A stretch of DNA of 64,000 bases from an uncultured Clostridia bacterium (GCA_937895705.1 CALBKM010000038.1:1-64000), one strand, 5' to 3'. Shown: positions 8,100-18,545, counted from the stretch's first letter. Notes: generated by a model not told the origin, from the letters alone. A program made the numbers and translations.

Positions 8100-10178
8100 C
8101 TAGACTATTGCATTCGCATCAAGAATCAATGCGACTTCACCATCACCAAGGATTGTCGCGCCACCAATCATCTTATTGTTGTTTATGTACTTGCCGATGG
8201 ACTTAATAACGATTTCCTGCTGACCGATTAAGTTATCTACTACAAGTCCCGCAAGACGATCACCCTTCGCCACAATCACTACCGTCAGGCTTTCCGGAGC
8301 AAAATCATCTTCTTCGATGTCGAGGACCCTGCGCAAACGAATTAACGGAATAACATTTCCGCGAAGATGGATTACTTCCTTCGTCTGTACATACTTAATA
8401 TCTTCCGGCAATACATCCTCGATGGTCTGGATGCTGCCTAACGGAATTGCATATTTTTCCTGACCGAGTTCAACCATAAGCGCCTGGATAATTGCAAGCG
8501 TAAGCGGAAGACGTACGATAAAGGTTGTTCCCTCCCCGAGAACGGTCTTTGCCTCAACATCACCGCCGAGCGCTTCGATTTTAGACTTAACAACATCCAA
8601 ACCAACGCCTCTGCCGGAAAGATCGGAAACCTGTTCCGCCGTTGAAAAGCTCGGACGGAACAACAATTCAACCGCTTCCTTTTCGGACATGGTTGCTGCC
8701 TGCTCCGCAGTAATCGCACCCTTCTCAATTGCCTTTTTCTTAACCTTTTCCACATCAACGCCTTTACCGTCGTCTCTTACTTCGATAACTACGTTATTAC
8801 CGTCCTGATATGCATTTAAGAAAATGGAACCGACTTCCGGTTTTCCTGCTTTGATACGTTCTTCATTGGATTCCAGACCGTGGTCGGCCGCATTTCGTAA
8901 CATATGCATCAGCGGATCGCCGATTTCATCGATTACGGTACGGTCAAGTTCGGTCTCTTCACCGGACATATAAAGCTCCATCTTCTTATCTAATTTCTTA
9001 CTGATATCGCGAATCATACGTGGGAAACGGCTCACAACATTTTCAATCGGCACCATTCGAGTCTTCATAACCGACTGGTGAAGATTGGTGGTAATACGTT
9101 CCAGATATTCAATTTGTTCGTTAAAACCGCTTTCACGAAGTCCGGTAACCTCCGCTGTGTTAATGGATACAAGACCGTTCTTTGCGATAATGAGCTCGCT
9201 GACAAGGTTCATTAAATCGTCAAGCTTGTCGATATCTACTCGTACGGAACGGTTCACAACAGGCTTTCCTGCAGTCTTTTGAGCTGTTGCCGCATTGCCG
9301 CCCGTCTGAGCCGAAGGCTCTTTCTGAGCTGCCGCTACGTTTTCTTTCGTTTCTTTTGTTTCGACAGCAACCTGCTGGGCAACCGTCTCCGGCTTAATTG
9401 CCTCTACACATGCCATCTTAATCTCGGAAACATTTTCTACCTTCTTCTTGGCAGTCTCCGCATCCTTATCTGTCAACAAAACAACCGTAAAATCAAACTC
9501 AAAACGCTCATCCTCAATATCCTGTACCGAAGGCTCGGAATGAATTACCGTACCGAGGTCTTCCAAAGCTTTAAATACAAGAAATGCACGCGCCGCTTTT
9601 AAAATACAGGACTCCTGAATATATACCGTCATAGCAAACGCATTCATGTTCTCGGACAAGGCTTTTGCTATGGCACTCTTCTCATGGTCCGCAAGCTGAT
9701 ACGGTTTAACTCCGCTCTCACCTGCCGGTGCGGTAGCGGTTGCGGTTGCCGTCGGTGCCGTAGCCGGTGCCGGTTCTTCCGCACCTCCGCCGAGACCTTC
9801 CCGTAAAATTTCATTTAAAGAATTAATAATGTCTTCGTTATCTTCCGTACCTTCGTCTCCGGAATTAACAATCACATCCAAATACTGTTCCAAAGCATCC
9901 AAGCCCTTAAACAATACATCAACAAGTTTTGCGGATGCCTTCATTTTACCGTTACGAATTTCGGAAAAAACATTCTCCATGTCATGGGTAAGGCGCTGCA
10001 TTCTCTTATAGCCCATGGTTCCGGCCATACCCTTTAAGGAATGTGCCGCACGGAAAATTTCATTAATGGTATCTACATTTTCCGGTTCACGTTCCAGCAC
10101 AAGAATCTGCTCATTTAAGCTTTGTAAATGCTCTCTCGTTTCATCAATAAATATTTCCAGATACTGACTTACATCCAT
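8100..10178 (-). CDS. cheA: Chemotaxis histidine kinase CheA
   Basis: CheA autophosphorylates in response to receptors and passes the phosphate to CheY and CheB. The 692-residue protein has all five domains: P1 with phosphorylated His46 in AAHSLKG, an Ala/Thr/Pro-rich linker (about 135-155), P2, the P3 dimerisation helices, the P4 ATPase domain with N box HMLRNAADHGLE, G1 DDGKGVD and G2 GRGVGLDVV, and a C-terminal CheW-like P5 domain. It is located between cheB and cheW with gaps of 2 and 11 bases. Confidence 0.98.
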   Translation of the reverse strand: MDVSQYLEIFIDETREHLQSLNEQILVLEREPENVDTINEIFRAAHSLKGMAGTMGYKRMQRLTHDMENVFSEIRNGKMKASAKLVDVLFKGLDALEQYLDVIVNSGDEGTEDNEDIINSLNEILREGLGGGAEEPAPATAPTATATATAPAGESGVKPYQLADHEKSAIAKALSENMNAFAMTVYIQESCILKAARAFLVFKALEDLGTVIHSEPSVQDIEDERFEFDFTVVLLTDKDAETAKKKVENVSEIKMACVEAIKPETVAQQVAVETKETKENVAAAQKEPSAQTGGNAATAQKTAGKPVVNRSVRVDIDKLDDLMNLVSELIIAKNGLVSINTAEVTGLRESGFNEQIEYLERITTNLHQSVMKTRMVPIENVVSRFPRMIRDISKKLDKKMELYMSGEETELDRTVIDEIGDPLMHMLRNAADHGLESNEERIKAGKPEVGSIFLNAYQDGNNVVIEVRDDGKGVDVEKVKKKAIEKGAITAEQAATMSEKEAVELLFRPSFSTAEQVSDLSGRGVGLDVVKSKIEALGGDVEAKTVLGEGTTFIVRLPLTLAIIQALMVELGQEKYAIPLGSIQTIEDVLPEDIKYVQTKEVIHLRGNVIPLIRLRRVLDIEEDDFAPESLTVVIVAKGDRLAGLVVDNLIGQQEIVIKSIGKYINNNKMIGGATILGDGEVALILDANAIV

Positions 10179-10180
10179 AA

Positions 10181-11302
10181 TTATCGCACTCCTACGTTTT
10201 TGATAATCGCTCCGGCAACTTCCTCAAGAGGTAACATCTCATCCGCAAGACCAGCCTCACATAACGCCTTCGGCATGCCGTATACCGTACAGGTTGAAGC
10301 CTCCTGACCGATTACATAAATATTGCGCTTGTCATTAAGTTGCTTAATTCCCATGGTGCCATCCCTGCCCATACCGGTCAGTACCACACAGGTAATGTCA
10401 TCATAGTCAGATTCCAATAAAGATTCATAGAGAATATCCGCACAAGGTTTTAATGCATTTCTGGCCGGCTCATCCGTCACACACAAGACAGATTCGCTTC
10501 CCTTTTTCTTTACCCTGAGCTGGGATCCTCCTTTTGCGATATAAACGGTTCCTTTCGTCAACACCTCTCCGTCGACTGCCTCTTTTACCGCAACCTGGCT
10601 TAATTCATTGAGGCGGCCTGCCAACGTAGCCGTAAAGCCGGCCGGCATGTGCTGCACAATTATCATCGGTGCATCCATATTCTTCGGAAGATGCGGAACA
10701 ACCGCTTGCAAAGCCTTCGGTCCTCCGGTAGAGCAAGCAAGAGCAACAAGCTTTGACGCATCTCTTCCTACCGCTTTATGCGGTTTTCTCGCTACCGTCT
10801 CCTTCAAAGAATGTACAGGCGTTGTTTCATTCTTTTTCGGTTTCGGCAGTTGAGGAAGTTCCTGCTTTTTCCTGTTGCGTGACTCCGTCTCGGAAAACCC
10901 TGTCGCACATGCAAGACACTGAAGTACCTTTTCCTGGAAAGTGTTTTCTTTTGCTTCGGAAAAACTGTTCGGTTTTGTCACAAAGTCAAAAGCTCCGAGT
11001 TCCAACAGACGAATTGTTTCTGCTGCACCTTCCACTGCAATTGTACTGACGATGATAACCGTCAATTTCAATTTCAGACGGTTAATCTCTTCCATAAACT
11101 CAATTCCGTTCATCTTCGGCATATTGATATCCAGAAGAATCGCATCGTATCGTTTCGGATTCAGTGTAATCTTGTCATACGCTTCCAGACCATTGCCTGC
11201 AACATCGCAAACCATGAATCTTTCATCTGAATTAATTATATCAGATAGCACCCTTCTCATAAGTGCAGAGTCATCAATAATTAAAATATTTTTCTTACTC
11301 AT
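10181..11302 (-). CDS. cheB: Protein-glutamate methylesterase CheB
   Basis: CheB demethylates chemoreceptors during adaptation. The 373-residue protein has an N-terminal receiver domain (acidic pair Asp10/Asp11, phosphorylated Asp58 in LLDINMPKMNG, Lys in FVTKP) and a C-terminal esterase with the catalytic Ser in ACSTGGPKAL, His in VQHMPAGFT and Asp in GMGRDGTMG. The linker between the two is Lys/Gln/Pro rich. No cheR methyltransferase gene was found in the window, so it must lie elsewhere. Confidence 0.97.
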   Translation of the reverse strand: MSKKNILIIDDSALMRRVLSDIINSDERFMVCDVAGNGLEAYDKITLNPKRYDAILLDINMPKMNGIEFMEEINRLKLKLTVIIVSTIAVEGAAETIRLLELGAFDFVTKPNSFSEAKENTFQEKVLQCLACATGFSETESRNRKKQELPQLPKPKKNETTPVHSLKETVARKPHKAVGRDASKLVALACSTGGPKALQAVVPHLPKNMDAPMIIVQHMPAGFTATLAGRLNELSQVAVKEAVDGEVLTKGTVYIAKGGSQLRVKKKGSESVLCVTDEPARNALKPCADILYESLLESDYDDITCVVLTGMGRDGTMGIKQLNDKRNIYVIGQEASTCTVYGMPKALCEAGLADEMLPLEEVAGAIIKNVGVR

Positions 11303-11314
11303 ACTACTTCACCT

Positions 11315-12073
11315 CTAATCAAATCCCGCTTCTTTCTTTCTGCGTTTCCGCTCCTCAAGAAAAATATAACGTATGATGCTTTCCCGTTCCATATTTGAAA
11401 TAAAAACATATTCTACTCTGTGTTCGAACAATCCGGAACGATTCTGTACCGGTTGCACCGTCAAAACCTTAGCAAATAACAACTGCAGTTTCTGCGCCTC
11501 CTCGGACAAAAACGCAATCCGCATTGCAATAACATCTCCGCTTTTGGCTTCAAATGCGGAATTAAAACGTACACCGCCTCCGCTGATATCCAACGCCATG
11601 CCGGAATAAAAACGCATTGCATCATTCTCTGTAAGATTTCCGTCCTCGTCTTTGCTTAACATAACGTTTCCGGAAATTTGTTTCTGTAACAACAATTCAT
11701 CCAGTTCTTCTTCGGATACCGGGCGAAACTCCGTCTGTAACAGACATTCCATCCGATAATACTGACGGCGCTGTAATTTTTCAAATTCGGAGCGGAATCT
11801 GATTACCGCCACCGGTAAAGAATCCTCATGATGTCTGGAAACAACCTGACACTGGCACTGATACAATCCTTTACTTGTATAAAAACAAATCTGAAACACC
11901 TCGTCCGGTTCCAATGCCACCAGCCTTCCCGAACGTGTCGGCATCTCAATCACAGCCTCATCGGCCGACTTTTGATATAAAAACCGACTGACATAACTGA
12001 TTTCCTCCGCGGTTTCAACATGTCTGATTTTTTTTAATTCCAACTTGGTTCCTGTTTCAATCAGATGGCCCAT
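11315..12073 (-). CDS. YcgR-like PilZ domain protein (c-di-GMP responsive flagellar brake)
   Basis: YcgR-type proteins (MotI/DgrA in Bacillus) bind cyclic di-GMP and slow or disengage the flagellar motor. The 252-residue protein has an N-terminal YcgR-like domain and a C-terminal PilZ domain with the c-di-GMP motif RRxxxR (RRQYYR at 102-107) and DISGGGVRF (about 166-174). Both motifs are intact, so binding is expected. It sits between flhG and cheB with a 3-base gap to flhG, which ties it to flagellar control more firmly than in Bacillus, where the gene is unlinked. Confidence 0.85.
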   Translation of the reverse strand: MGHLIETGTKLELKKIRHVETAEEISYVSRFLYQKSADEAVIEMPTRSGRLVALEPDEVFQICFYTSKGLYQCQCQVVSRHHEDSLPVAVIRFRSEFEKLQRRQYYRMECLLQTEFRPVSEEELDELLLQKQISGNVMLSKDEDGNLTENDAMRFYSGMALDISGGGVRFNSAFEAKSGDVIAMRIAFLSEEAQKLQLLFAKVLTVQPVQNRSGLFEHRVEYVFISNMERESIIRYIFLEERKRRKKEAGFD

Positions 12074-12076
12074 GTC

Positions 12077-12979
12077 TTACTGCTCTCCTTCTTTCTTGCT
12101 CCTGTTTTTCCTGAATTTCATACGAATCATATCGGAAAACAATCCTGTGATTCCTCTCTTTGATTCCTGTTGTGTTACGTCGCATAATTTTACAGCTATC
12201 GCATGTAATGCTTTTGCCGCAGGCGAATTCGGATATGCGACGGTTATCGGTTTTTGCACCATTACCGCATTCTTAATATAACTGTCCTGCGGAATATTTC
12301 CCAGAAACTCCGGTTGGATATTCAAAAACTTATCTACAACCACACTCATTTTTTCATAAAGCTGATACCCTTCCGCTTCACTGTCCACACGGTTGGAAAT
12401 CATCTTAATGCTGGTATGTTCTCTGGAAAAACCGGCACGACGATTCAATGCCTTTAACAGAGAGTACGCATCCGTAATCGAAGTCGGTTCGGATGTCGCA
12501 ACCAGAATCACTTCGGAGCTGGCCGTAACAAATTCCATTACGTTGTCCGCAATTCCCGCTCCCGTATCCACAATAATCACATCCGCCATGGAATCCAGTT
12601 CCACCAGCTTCTGTGTCAGATAAATCACCTGCTCCTTCGTCATCCGGGCAAGTTCCTGAATTCCGGAGCCGCCCGAGATAAAACCGATTCCTTCCGGTCC
12701 CGTTGTAATAATCTCGGTCAGTGTTTTTCCTCGAAACATCAAATCCGCCAGATTGTACTGCGGTCTGACTCCCAACATAATTTCTATATTCGCCAGTCCG
12801 AAATCCGCATCCAACATAATGACGCGTTTTCCGAGCCGCTGCATCTGGATTGCCAGATTTACGGCTATACTGGTCTTTCCCACTCCGCCTTTTCCGCTGG
12901 TTACCGTTATTACTCGTGCAGCAGTCTGCGGACGTTCCTGGGTCTTTACAAGTTTCCTGAGCTGTTCTGCCTGATCCAT
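12077..12979 (-). CDS. flhG: Flagellar number regulator FlhG (MinD-like ATPase)
   Basis: FlhG (YlxH/FleN) is a MinD-type ATPase that controls flagellar number and placement together with the GTPase FlhF. The 300-residue protein starts MDQAEQLRKL, the DQAxxLR segment known to stimulate FlhF, followed by the deviant Walker A SGKGGVGKTS (Lys30 and Lys35), a Walker B region with LDADFGLANIEIML, and a basic C-terminal end likely to act as membrane-targeting helix. Its ATG overlaps the flhF stop by one base. Confidence 0.95.
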   Translation of the reverse strand: MDQAEQLRKLVKTQERPQTAARVITVTSGKGGVGKTSIAVNLAIQMQRLGKRVIMLDADFGLANIEIMLGVRPQYNLADLMFRGKTLTEIITTGPEGIGFISGGSGIQELARMTKEQVIYLTQKLVELDSMADVIIVDTGAGIADNVMEFVTASSEVILVATSEPTSITDAYSLLKALNRRAGFSREHTSIKMISNRVDSEAEGYQLYEKMSVVVDKFLNIQPEFLGNIPQDSYIKNAVMVQKPITVAYPNSPAAKALHAIAVKLCDVTQQESKRGITGLFSDMIRMKFRKNRSKKEGEQ

Positions 12980-14199
12980 CAGTTTCCACCTCCCAACAGC
13001 TGTCTTGCAATATTCTGCGGATCCATCCGACTGATATCGTCCGGTACATTCTGACCGTTTGTTGCGTAAGACAGCGGTGCCCCTGTTAACATCTTGATAT
13101 TAAAAATATTACCGATTGTTCCGGTCTCGTCAAGTTTTGTAAAAATCAGACGATACTCCGCAATCGCAGAGTAAGCCTCCGTAATTTTAACCAAATCTCG
13201 GTATTTTGTCGTTGCACTGAGTACAAGATAAATCTCTCTGGAATTTGCCGGTACGGAATGAATCAATCGCTCGATATCATCTCTTTGTTCCTTATTTCTG
13301 TGAGAACGTCCGGCGGTATCTACAAGAATCACATCATACTTCTCAAGCTCTTCTTTATATTCCTCAAGTTCGGCCTCGCTGTAAATTACGTAAAGAGGAA
13401 TATTCATAATCTCCGCATAGGTGCGAAGCTGGTCAACCGCGGCAATCCGGTATGTATCCGCAGCCAACAACGCTACCTTTGCCTTTTTCTGATCCATCAG
13501 ACTGTAAGCCAGCTTAGCGATGGTGGTGGTTTTTCCCACACCGGTAGGACCGATAAAGAAAATATATTTTGTTTTACCGTTTACCACTTCCAACGTCTTT
13601 GTCTGTCCCAATTTTAAAACGATTTTCTGATAAATATTGGCCAGAATTTTACTGACATCCGTTTCCTTCTTCAGAGAAGATTCGATTTCAGTAATAATCT
13701 GATTCGCGTATTGTTCCTCCACTTCGTTTTCCAGTAACTGCTTAAAAATCAAGCGAAGAAACGCAATATTTTTATCCGGAAGCTCATTTTCCGCAGCCTC
13801 CGCCTTTTCTCTCACTTCTTCGGCAACCCTTACCTGCCCCTGCTCTCTGATTTGCTCTTCGAACAGTTTCTTTAAATTATCCAACTTCTGCTCGATGGCA
13901 TTGGAACCGCGGTCAGACTTTTTCTCTTCAAACAAAAGGTCCTGTTCTTTCTCTGCGGAAGGTGTATAGATGACCTCCTGTTTCTCCTGTGCCGGTCTTC
14001 TTACAACCGGACGTTCGTAAACACTCGGTTCGTCAACAGCAGCCGTCACTTCCCAGACCGGCTGTGAAAACAGCTTCTTTATAAAGCCCTTCGGCTCTAC
14101 TTTTCTGGATGCCATTTTTACCGCCTGTTCTCCCAGTTCCTTTTTTGCAAGCTCCATTGCTTCTTCTTCGGTTTTTCCTTTGAATGTTTTAATATTCAT
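12979..14199 (-). CDS. flhF: SRP-like GTPase FlhF
   Basis: FlhF is the third SRP-type GTPase; it marks the site of flagellar assembly at the membrane. The 406-residue protein has a variable basic N-terminal B domain (to about 130), an N domain, and the G domain with G1 GPTGVGKTTTIAK, DTAGRSHRN (G3) and TKLDETGTIG (G4). The downstream flhG encodes its activator, and the two genes share a base. Confidence 0.96.
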   Translation of the reverse strand: MNIKTFKGKTEEEAMELAKKELGEQAVKMASRKVEPKGFIKKLFSQPVWEVTAAVDEPSVYERPVVRRPAQEKQEVIYTPSAEKEQDLLFEEKKSDRGSNAIEQKLDNLKKLFEEQIREQGQVRVAEEVREKAEAAENELPDKNIAFLRLIFKQLLENEVEEQYANQIITEIESSLKKETDVSKILANIYQKIVLKLGQTKTLEVVNGKTKYIFFIGPTGVGKTTTIAKLAYSLMDQKKAKVALLAADTYRIAAVDQLRTYAEIMNIPLYVIYSEAELEEYKEELEKYDVILVDTAGRSHRNKEQRDDIERLIHSVPANSREIYLVLSATTKYRDLVKITEAYSAIAEYRLIFTKLDETGTIGNIFNIKMLTGAPLSYATNGQNVPDDISRMDPQNIARQLLGGGN

Positions 14200-14200
14200 A

Positions 14201-16234
14201 CTATGCGGTCACCATCCCAACTGATTGTAATTCTACATTGGACTCGATTTCATTGTAAGAAATGACAATCAAATCCGGATAGTAGTCTTTTGTTAGTCGT
14301 TTAAAGTACATGCGTACAATCGGCGATGTCACAATAATCGGATTTTTTCCCAAATTCTCCAGTTTCTCCGACTCCACTCTTACCGACTGCATCAGGCGCT
14401 GTGTCTTATCCGGATCCAGGGTAATATAGGCCCCCTGCTCCGTCTGCTTTACGGAGTTCATAATATCCTGCTCTGCCTTCGGATCAAGTGTTACTACACT
14501 TGTAGTCTCTCCGCCAGGGAAGTATTTATTGGAGATTGCACGCTTTAACGCCTGTCTGACATATTCGGTCAATACGTCCGTATCCCGGGTGGTCGGTGCG
14601 TAATCCGCCAAGGTTTCCATAATGGTTACCATGTCACGGATGGCAATTCCTTCACGCAACAAATTCTGCAACACCTTCTGTACCTCGCCGATACCCAGAA
14701 GTTTCGGAATAAGTTCCGAAACAAGCACCTGGTTTGCTTCCTGTATGTTGTTGATAAGCTCCTGTACCGCCTGACGGGTAAGCAACTCATCCAGATGCGC
14801 CTTAATCACTTCCGTCAAATGGGTGGCAATAATGGACGGCGGGTCAACAACTGTATAACCGTAGGACTCGGCACGTTCTCTCTGGCTTTCCGTAATCCAG
14901 ATTGCAGGCAAATGATAAGAAGGCTCAAAGGTCGGAATACCGGTAATCTCCTCTTCCACATACCCCGGATTCATGGCCATATAATGGTCAAACAAAATCT
15001 CGCCTTCACTAACGGCGATACCTTTTATTTTAATTACATACTGGTTCGGATTTAACTGGATATTGTCTCGGAGTCGGATGGTCGGTACCACACAACCCAG
15101 TTCCAATGCAATCTGTCTTCGAATCAGTACAACACGGTCCAACAGGTCACCACCCTGATTTACGTCCGCAAGAGGGATAATACCGTAACCGAACTCCAAC
15201 TCCACCTGGTCAGGTAAAATGATTTCCCGGACATTTTCCGGACGCCGGATCGGTAAATCCTCTTCCTCCGCCGCACCGGCCTCCGCTTCGGTCTTTGCAA
15301 CCTCGATTTTCGCTTGAATACTCCGACCTACCATAATGAAAACAACACCGTATGCCACGAAAATCAGCGTCGGCAATTTCGTAAATAAACCAAGCACCGT
15401 AAGTCCCGCGCCTACCATGTAAAGCACCTTCGGTGTGGAAAAAAGTTCCCGCATGAGAAGGTCGCCCACATCGGCTTCTTTGGAAACTTTCGTTACCATA
15501 ATACCGGTAGAAAGAGAAATCAGCAGAGACGGAATCTGGCTTACCAGACCGTCGCCGATAGTAATAATAGCGTATTTATTCAGTGCGGTGGTCATATCCA
15601 GGCCTTCTCTTGTCATACCCATAATCAGACCGCCCACAATATTAACCATTGTAATAATCAGACCCGCAACCGCATCTCCCTTTACATACTTCGTAGCACC
15701 GTCCATGGAACCGAAGAACGCCGACTCCGCCTGAATCTTTTCACGTCGGATTTTTGCTTCCGCATCCGTAATGGCACCGGTATTCAAATCCGCATCAATG
15801 GCCATCTGTTTACCAGGCATTGCATCCAGGGTAAAACGGGCCTGTACTTCGGACACTCGCTCGGAACCTTTATTGATTACCATAAACTGTACCAATACGA
15901 GGATAATAAACACAATAATACCGACGACCATATCACCGCCGCCAACGAACTCACCGAAAGCATTTACCACTTCACCCGCATATCCCTTAGTTAAAATATT
16001 TCTGGTGGAAGAAACATTCAAACTGATACGGAAAATCGTCGTAAACAGCAAAATCATCGGGAAGGTGGACATATTAAGCACTTCCTGGGAGAACAGGGCA
16101 TTGAACAAAATGATCAGGGCCACGGAAATATTTAACGCCATCAATACATCCAAAAGAGCGGTCGGCAACGGAATAATCAAAAACATCACCGCAGCCAGAA
16201 TATAAATACCTAAAAACATATCTGTCTTTTTCAC
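14201..16234 (-). CDS. flhA: Flagellar export gate protein FlhA
   Basis: FlhA forms the nonameric export gate of the flagellar type III secretion system. The 677-residue protein has about eight transmembrane helices in the first 310 residues, the FHIPEP-family signature around ARFTLDAMPGKQMAID, and a large cytoplasmic C-terminal domain that docks chaperone-substrate complexes. It ends one base before the start region of flhF, so translation is probably coupled. Confidence 0.98.
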   Translation of the reverse strand: MKKTDMFLGIYILAAVMFLIIPLPTALLDVLMALNISVALIILFNALFSQEVLNMSTFPMILLFTTIFRISLNVSSTRNILTKGYAGEVVNAFGEFVGGGDMVVGIIVFIILVLVQFMVINKGSERVSEVQARFTLDAMPGKQMAIDADLNTGAITDAEAKIRREKIQAESAFFGSMDGATKYVKGDAVAGLIITMVNIVGGLIMGMTREGLDMTTALNKYAIITIGDGLVSQIPSLLISLSTGIMVTKVSKEADVGDLLMRELFSTPKVLYMVGAGLTVLGLFTKLPTLIFVAYGVVFIMVGRSIQAKIEVAKTEAEAGAAEEEDLPIRRPENVREIILPDQVELEFGYGIIPLADVNQGGDLLDRVVLIRRQIALELGCVVPTIRLRDNIQLNPNQYVIKIKGIAVSEGEILFDHYMAMNPGYVEEEITGIPTFEPSYHLPAIWITESQRERAESYGYTVVDPPSIIATHLTEVIKAHLDELLTRQAVQELINNIQEANQVLVSELIPKLLGIGEVQKVLQNLLREGIAIRDMVTIMETLADYAPTTRDTDVLTEYVRQALKRAISNKYFPGGETTSVVTLDPKAEQDIMNSVKQTEQGAYITLDPDKTQRLMQSVRVESEKLENLGKNPIIVTSPIVRMYFKRLTKDYYPDLIVISYNEIESNVELQSVGMVTA

Positions 16235-16303
16235 TGTCCGTCCTCCCTTCGATGTATTTTACCGTACGTAATTCAAGAACCCATCCGGCGGTATCCTACG
16301 CTC

Positions 16304-17434
16304 TTAGACACCTCCGTTTTTCAGCTTGTATACATACGCCAGAACTTCCGCCGTCATCTGGTACAATTCCCGCGGAATTTCACTGTCCAAATCCACATTG
16401 TAATACAGCATTCGCGCCAAAGGCTTGTTCTCCACAATCGGAATATCATGTTCCTTGGCCGCATCTTTTATTTTCTGAGCCAGATAGTCCGCTCCCTTTG
16501 CAAGGAGCACCGGAGCCTCCGACACCTCTTTGTCATATTTTATCGCACAGGCAAAATGAGTCGGGTTCGTAATAACAACATCCGCCTCGGGAAGTTTCTG
16601 CATCATACGACGTTGGGAAACCTCTCGCATCTTGGACTTAATCCTGCCCTTTACCTGCGGGTCACCTTCCTGTTGCTTGTATTCGTCTTTTACTTCCTGC
16701 TTTGACATCATCAAATCTTTTTTAAACTTCAGCTTCTGGTATATAAAATCCGCAAAACCTATGATCAAATAAATCGCACTCAACTTGATTCCAAGATTGA
16801 TTACAAAATCTCCCACATAAACAATTGCCTGTTCCAACGAAAAATCGTACAAGGCAACCACCGCTCCGGACGCCTTTGCCAAATCAGAATAAGCCACATA
16901 AAAGATTAACGCTATTTTCACCACGTCTTTAATCAATTCAAATATCTTGTCTTTTGAAAAAATACGCTTAAAACCGTTAATCGGATTGAACTTATTGAAT
17001 TTCGGCTGTAACGGCTTTGTTGTTACCTGCCATTTTACCTGTGCAATCGTAACACCGAAAGCTACAACCACCGCAACGGCAAACACCGGCATACAAATCC
17101 ATAATATGTCAACTAAACCGTCCCGCATAAAGGCTCCGCCCATTGCGGGGCCGAACTCATCCAATGCGTAGACATCAATGGCTTGATAAATATCCTTAAA
17201 GCTGCCTAAAAAGCGTGTTCCGATAAACCCCACAAACACCTTCACTGCCACAAAAAATGCCAACAGCAAAACAGCCGTAGAAAGCTCCTGACTTCTGGCT
17301 ACCTGACCTTCTTTTCTGGCATCCTGTAACTTTTTCGGCGTTGCTTCTTCGGTCTTATCTGCGCCTTCATCCGCAAAGAACTGGAGACGCATCGGAATAA
17401 AATATCGGGAGGTCCATTCTTCATCCCACTTCAT
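16304..17434 (-). CDS. flhB: Flagellar export switch protein FlhB
   Basis: FlhB sets substrate specificity of flagellar export and switches from hook to filament proteins after self-cleavage. The 376-residue protein has the N-terminal motif RLQFFADEGADKTEEATPKK, four transmembrane helices and the autocleavage site NPTH in VVITNPTHFACAIKY. The N-terminal extension before RLQFF is about 15 residues and has a good AAAGGAG site, so I keep the ATG at 17434. It lies between fliR and flhA. Confidence 0.97.
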   Translation of the reverse strand: MKWDEEWTSRYFIPMRLQFFADEGADKTEEATPKKLQDARKEGQVARSQELSTAVLLLAFFVAVKVFVGFIGTRFLGSFKDIYQAIDVYALDEFGPAMGGAFMRDGLVDILWICMPVFAVAVVVAFGVTIAQVKWQVTTKPLQPKFNKFNPINGFKRIFSKDKIFELIKDVVKIALIFYVAYSDLAKASGAVVALYDFSLEQAIVYVGDFVINLGIKLSAIYLIIGFADFIYQKLKFKKDLMMSKQEVKDEYKQQEGDPQVKGRIKSKMREVSQRRMMQKLPEADVVITNPTHFACAIKYDKEVSEAPVLLAKGADYLAQKIKDAAKEHDIPIVENKPLARMLYYNVDLDSEIPRELYQMTAEVLAYVYKLKNGGV

Positions 17435-17471
17435 TCCGCCACGCTCCTTTCTTCTCTCCTTATTTTACACC

Positions 17472-18251
17472 TTAACCACCGGTTCCTCCCAAATACGGAA
17501 GGGTGTCGCGAATCATTGAAATCATTTCTCTGAAAATCAAATCTGTCACTCCGGTAATCATCATAAACATCAATACCAAAACCACCAGACCAACAAATAC
17601 CTTCAGCTGCAATCCGATGACAAACATATTCATCTGCGGGGCCACTCTCGCCAAAATCGCGAGAATCGTATTTACAACAAGGAGACTGGCAAAAATCGGC
17701 AATACAATCCGGAAACCGATTACAAAATAGTCGACAACAAACCGCATCATTACCTCATAAAGGTTAAAATCAAATACTACGCCACCCACCGGAATCACCA
17801 GAAACGAATCCGTAATCGCACGAATCAGGTATTGATGCATATCCGTAATCATCACCATTACCATCACCGCATAAGTATAAAAATTACCGGTTACCGTAAC
17901 CTGTGTACTGGTAATCGGATCAAACTGGTTAACCATGGAAAACCCGATTTCCTGATCGATAATCTGTCCGGCAAAGGAAAGAATATAATAGGCTACATTC
18001 GCCATAAATCCCATAATCAGACCCGCCAACATTTCCGTAATCACCACAAGAGCGTATTCCACTGTTGTAGAATATATGATTTCCTCATAAGGAATCACAT
18101 GAAATACAACAATTGCAATGGCGATTGCAAGTATCGTCTTTACTCTCATCGGCACATTACGTAACGAAAAAATCGGCGCCGATACCATAAATCCGCTGAT
18201 TCTCACAAGTATCAGCAGAAAAAACTCCAAATGATTTAAGGATACGGTCAT
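17472..18251 (-). CDS. fliR: Flagellar export protein FliR
   Basis: FliR is part of the FliPQR channel through which flagellar proteins leave the cytoplasm. The 259-residue protein is very hydrophobic with six predicted transmembrane segments and the family block MVNQFDPITSTQVTVTGNFY. It follows fliQ after 2 bases. Confidence 0.96.
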   Translation of the reverse strand: MTVSLNHLEFFLLILVRISGFMVSAPIFSLRNVPMRVKTILAIAIAIVVFHVIPYEEIIYSTTVEYALVVITEMLAGLIMGFMANVAYYILSFAGQIIDQEIGFSMVNQFDPITSTQVTVTGNFYTYAVMVMVMITDMHQYLIRAITDSFLVIPVGGVVFDFNLYEVMMRFVVDYFVIGFRIVLPIFASLLVVNTILAILARVAPQMNMFVIGLQLKVFVGLVVLVLMFMMITGVTDLIFREMISMIRDTLPYLGGTGG

Positions 18252-18253
18252 CG

Positions 18254-18526
18254 CTATCCGTGAATATAATACTCAAAATTCATACACAGTTCTTTCATCA
18301 GCTCCACGGCAAGCCCCATAATCCAGTTTCCCGCCAGAATCAACACGAGAAATACCGCTAACAACTTCGGAACAAATGTGAGTGTTTGCTCCTGGATGGA
18401 AGTAACTGTCTGTAAAATACTTATCACAAGTCCCACCACTAACGAAACAAGTAAAAGCGGTGCGGCTGCTTTGATAATCGTAACAACTGCCGAAACAAGT
18501 AAATCAATTAAAACAGCTTCATCCAA
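18254..18526 (-). CDS. fliQ: Flagellar export protein FliQ
   Basis: FliQ is the small subunit of the FliPQR export channel. At 90 residues it has the normal size, two transmembrane helices, and the conserved SILQTVTSIQEQTLTFVPK segment between them. It is located between fliP and fliR as in most bacteria. Confidence 0.96.
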   Translation of the reverse strand: MDEAVLIDLLVSAVVTIIKAAAPLLLVSLVVGLVISILQTVTSIQEQTLTFVPKLLAVFLVLILAGNWIMGLAVELMKELCMNFEYYIHG

Positions 18527-18545
18527 AGCCTCTCGCCTCCTTTAC

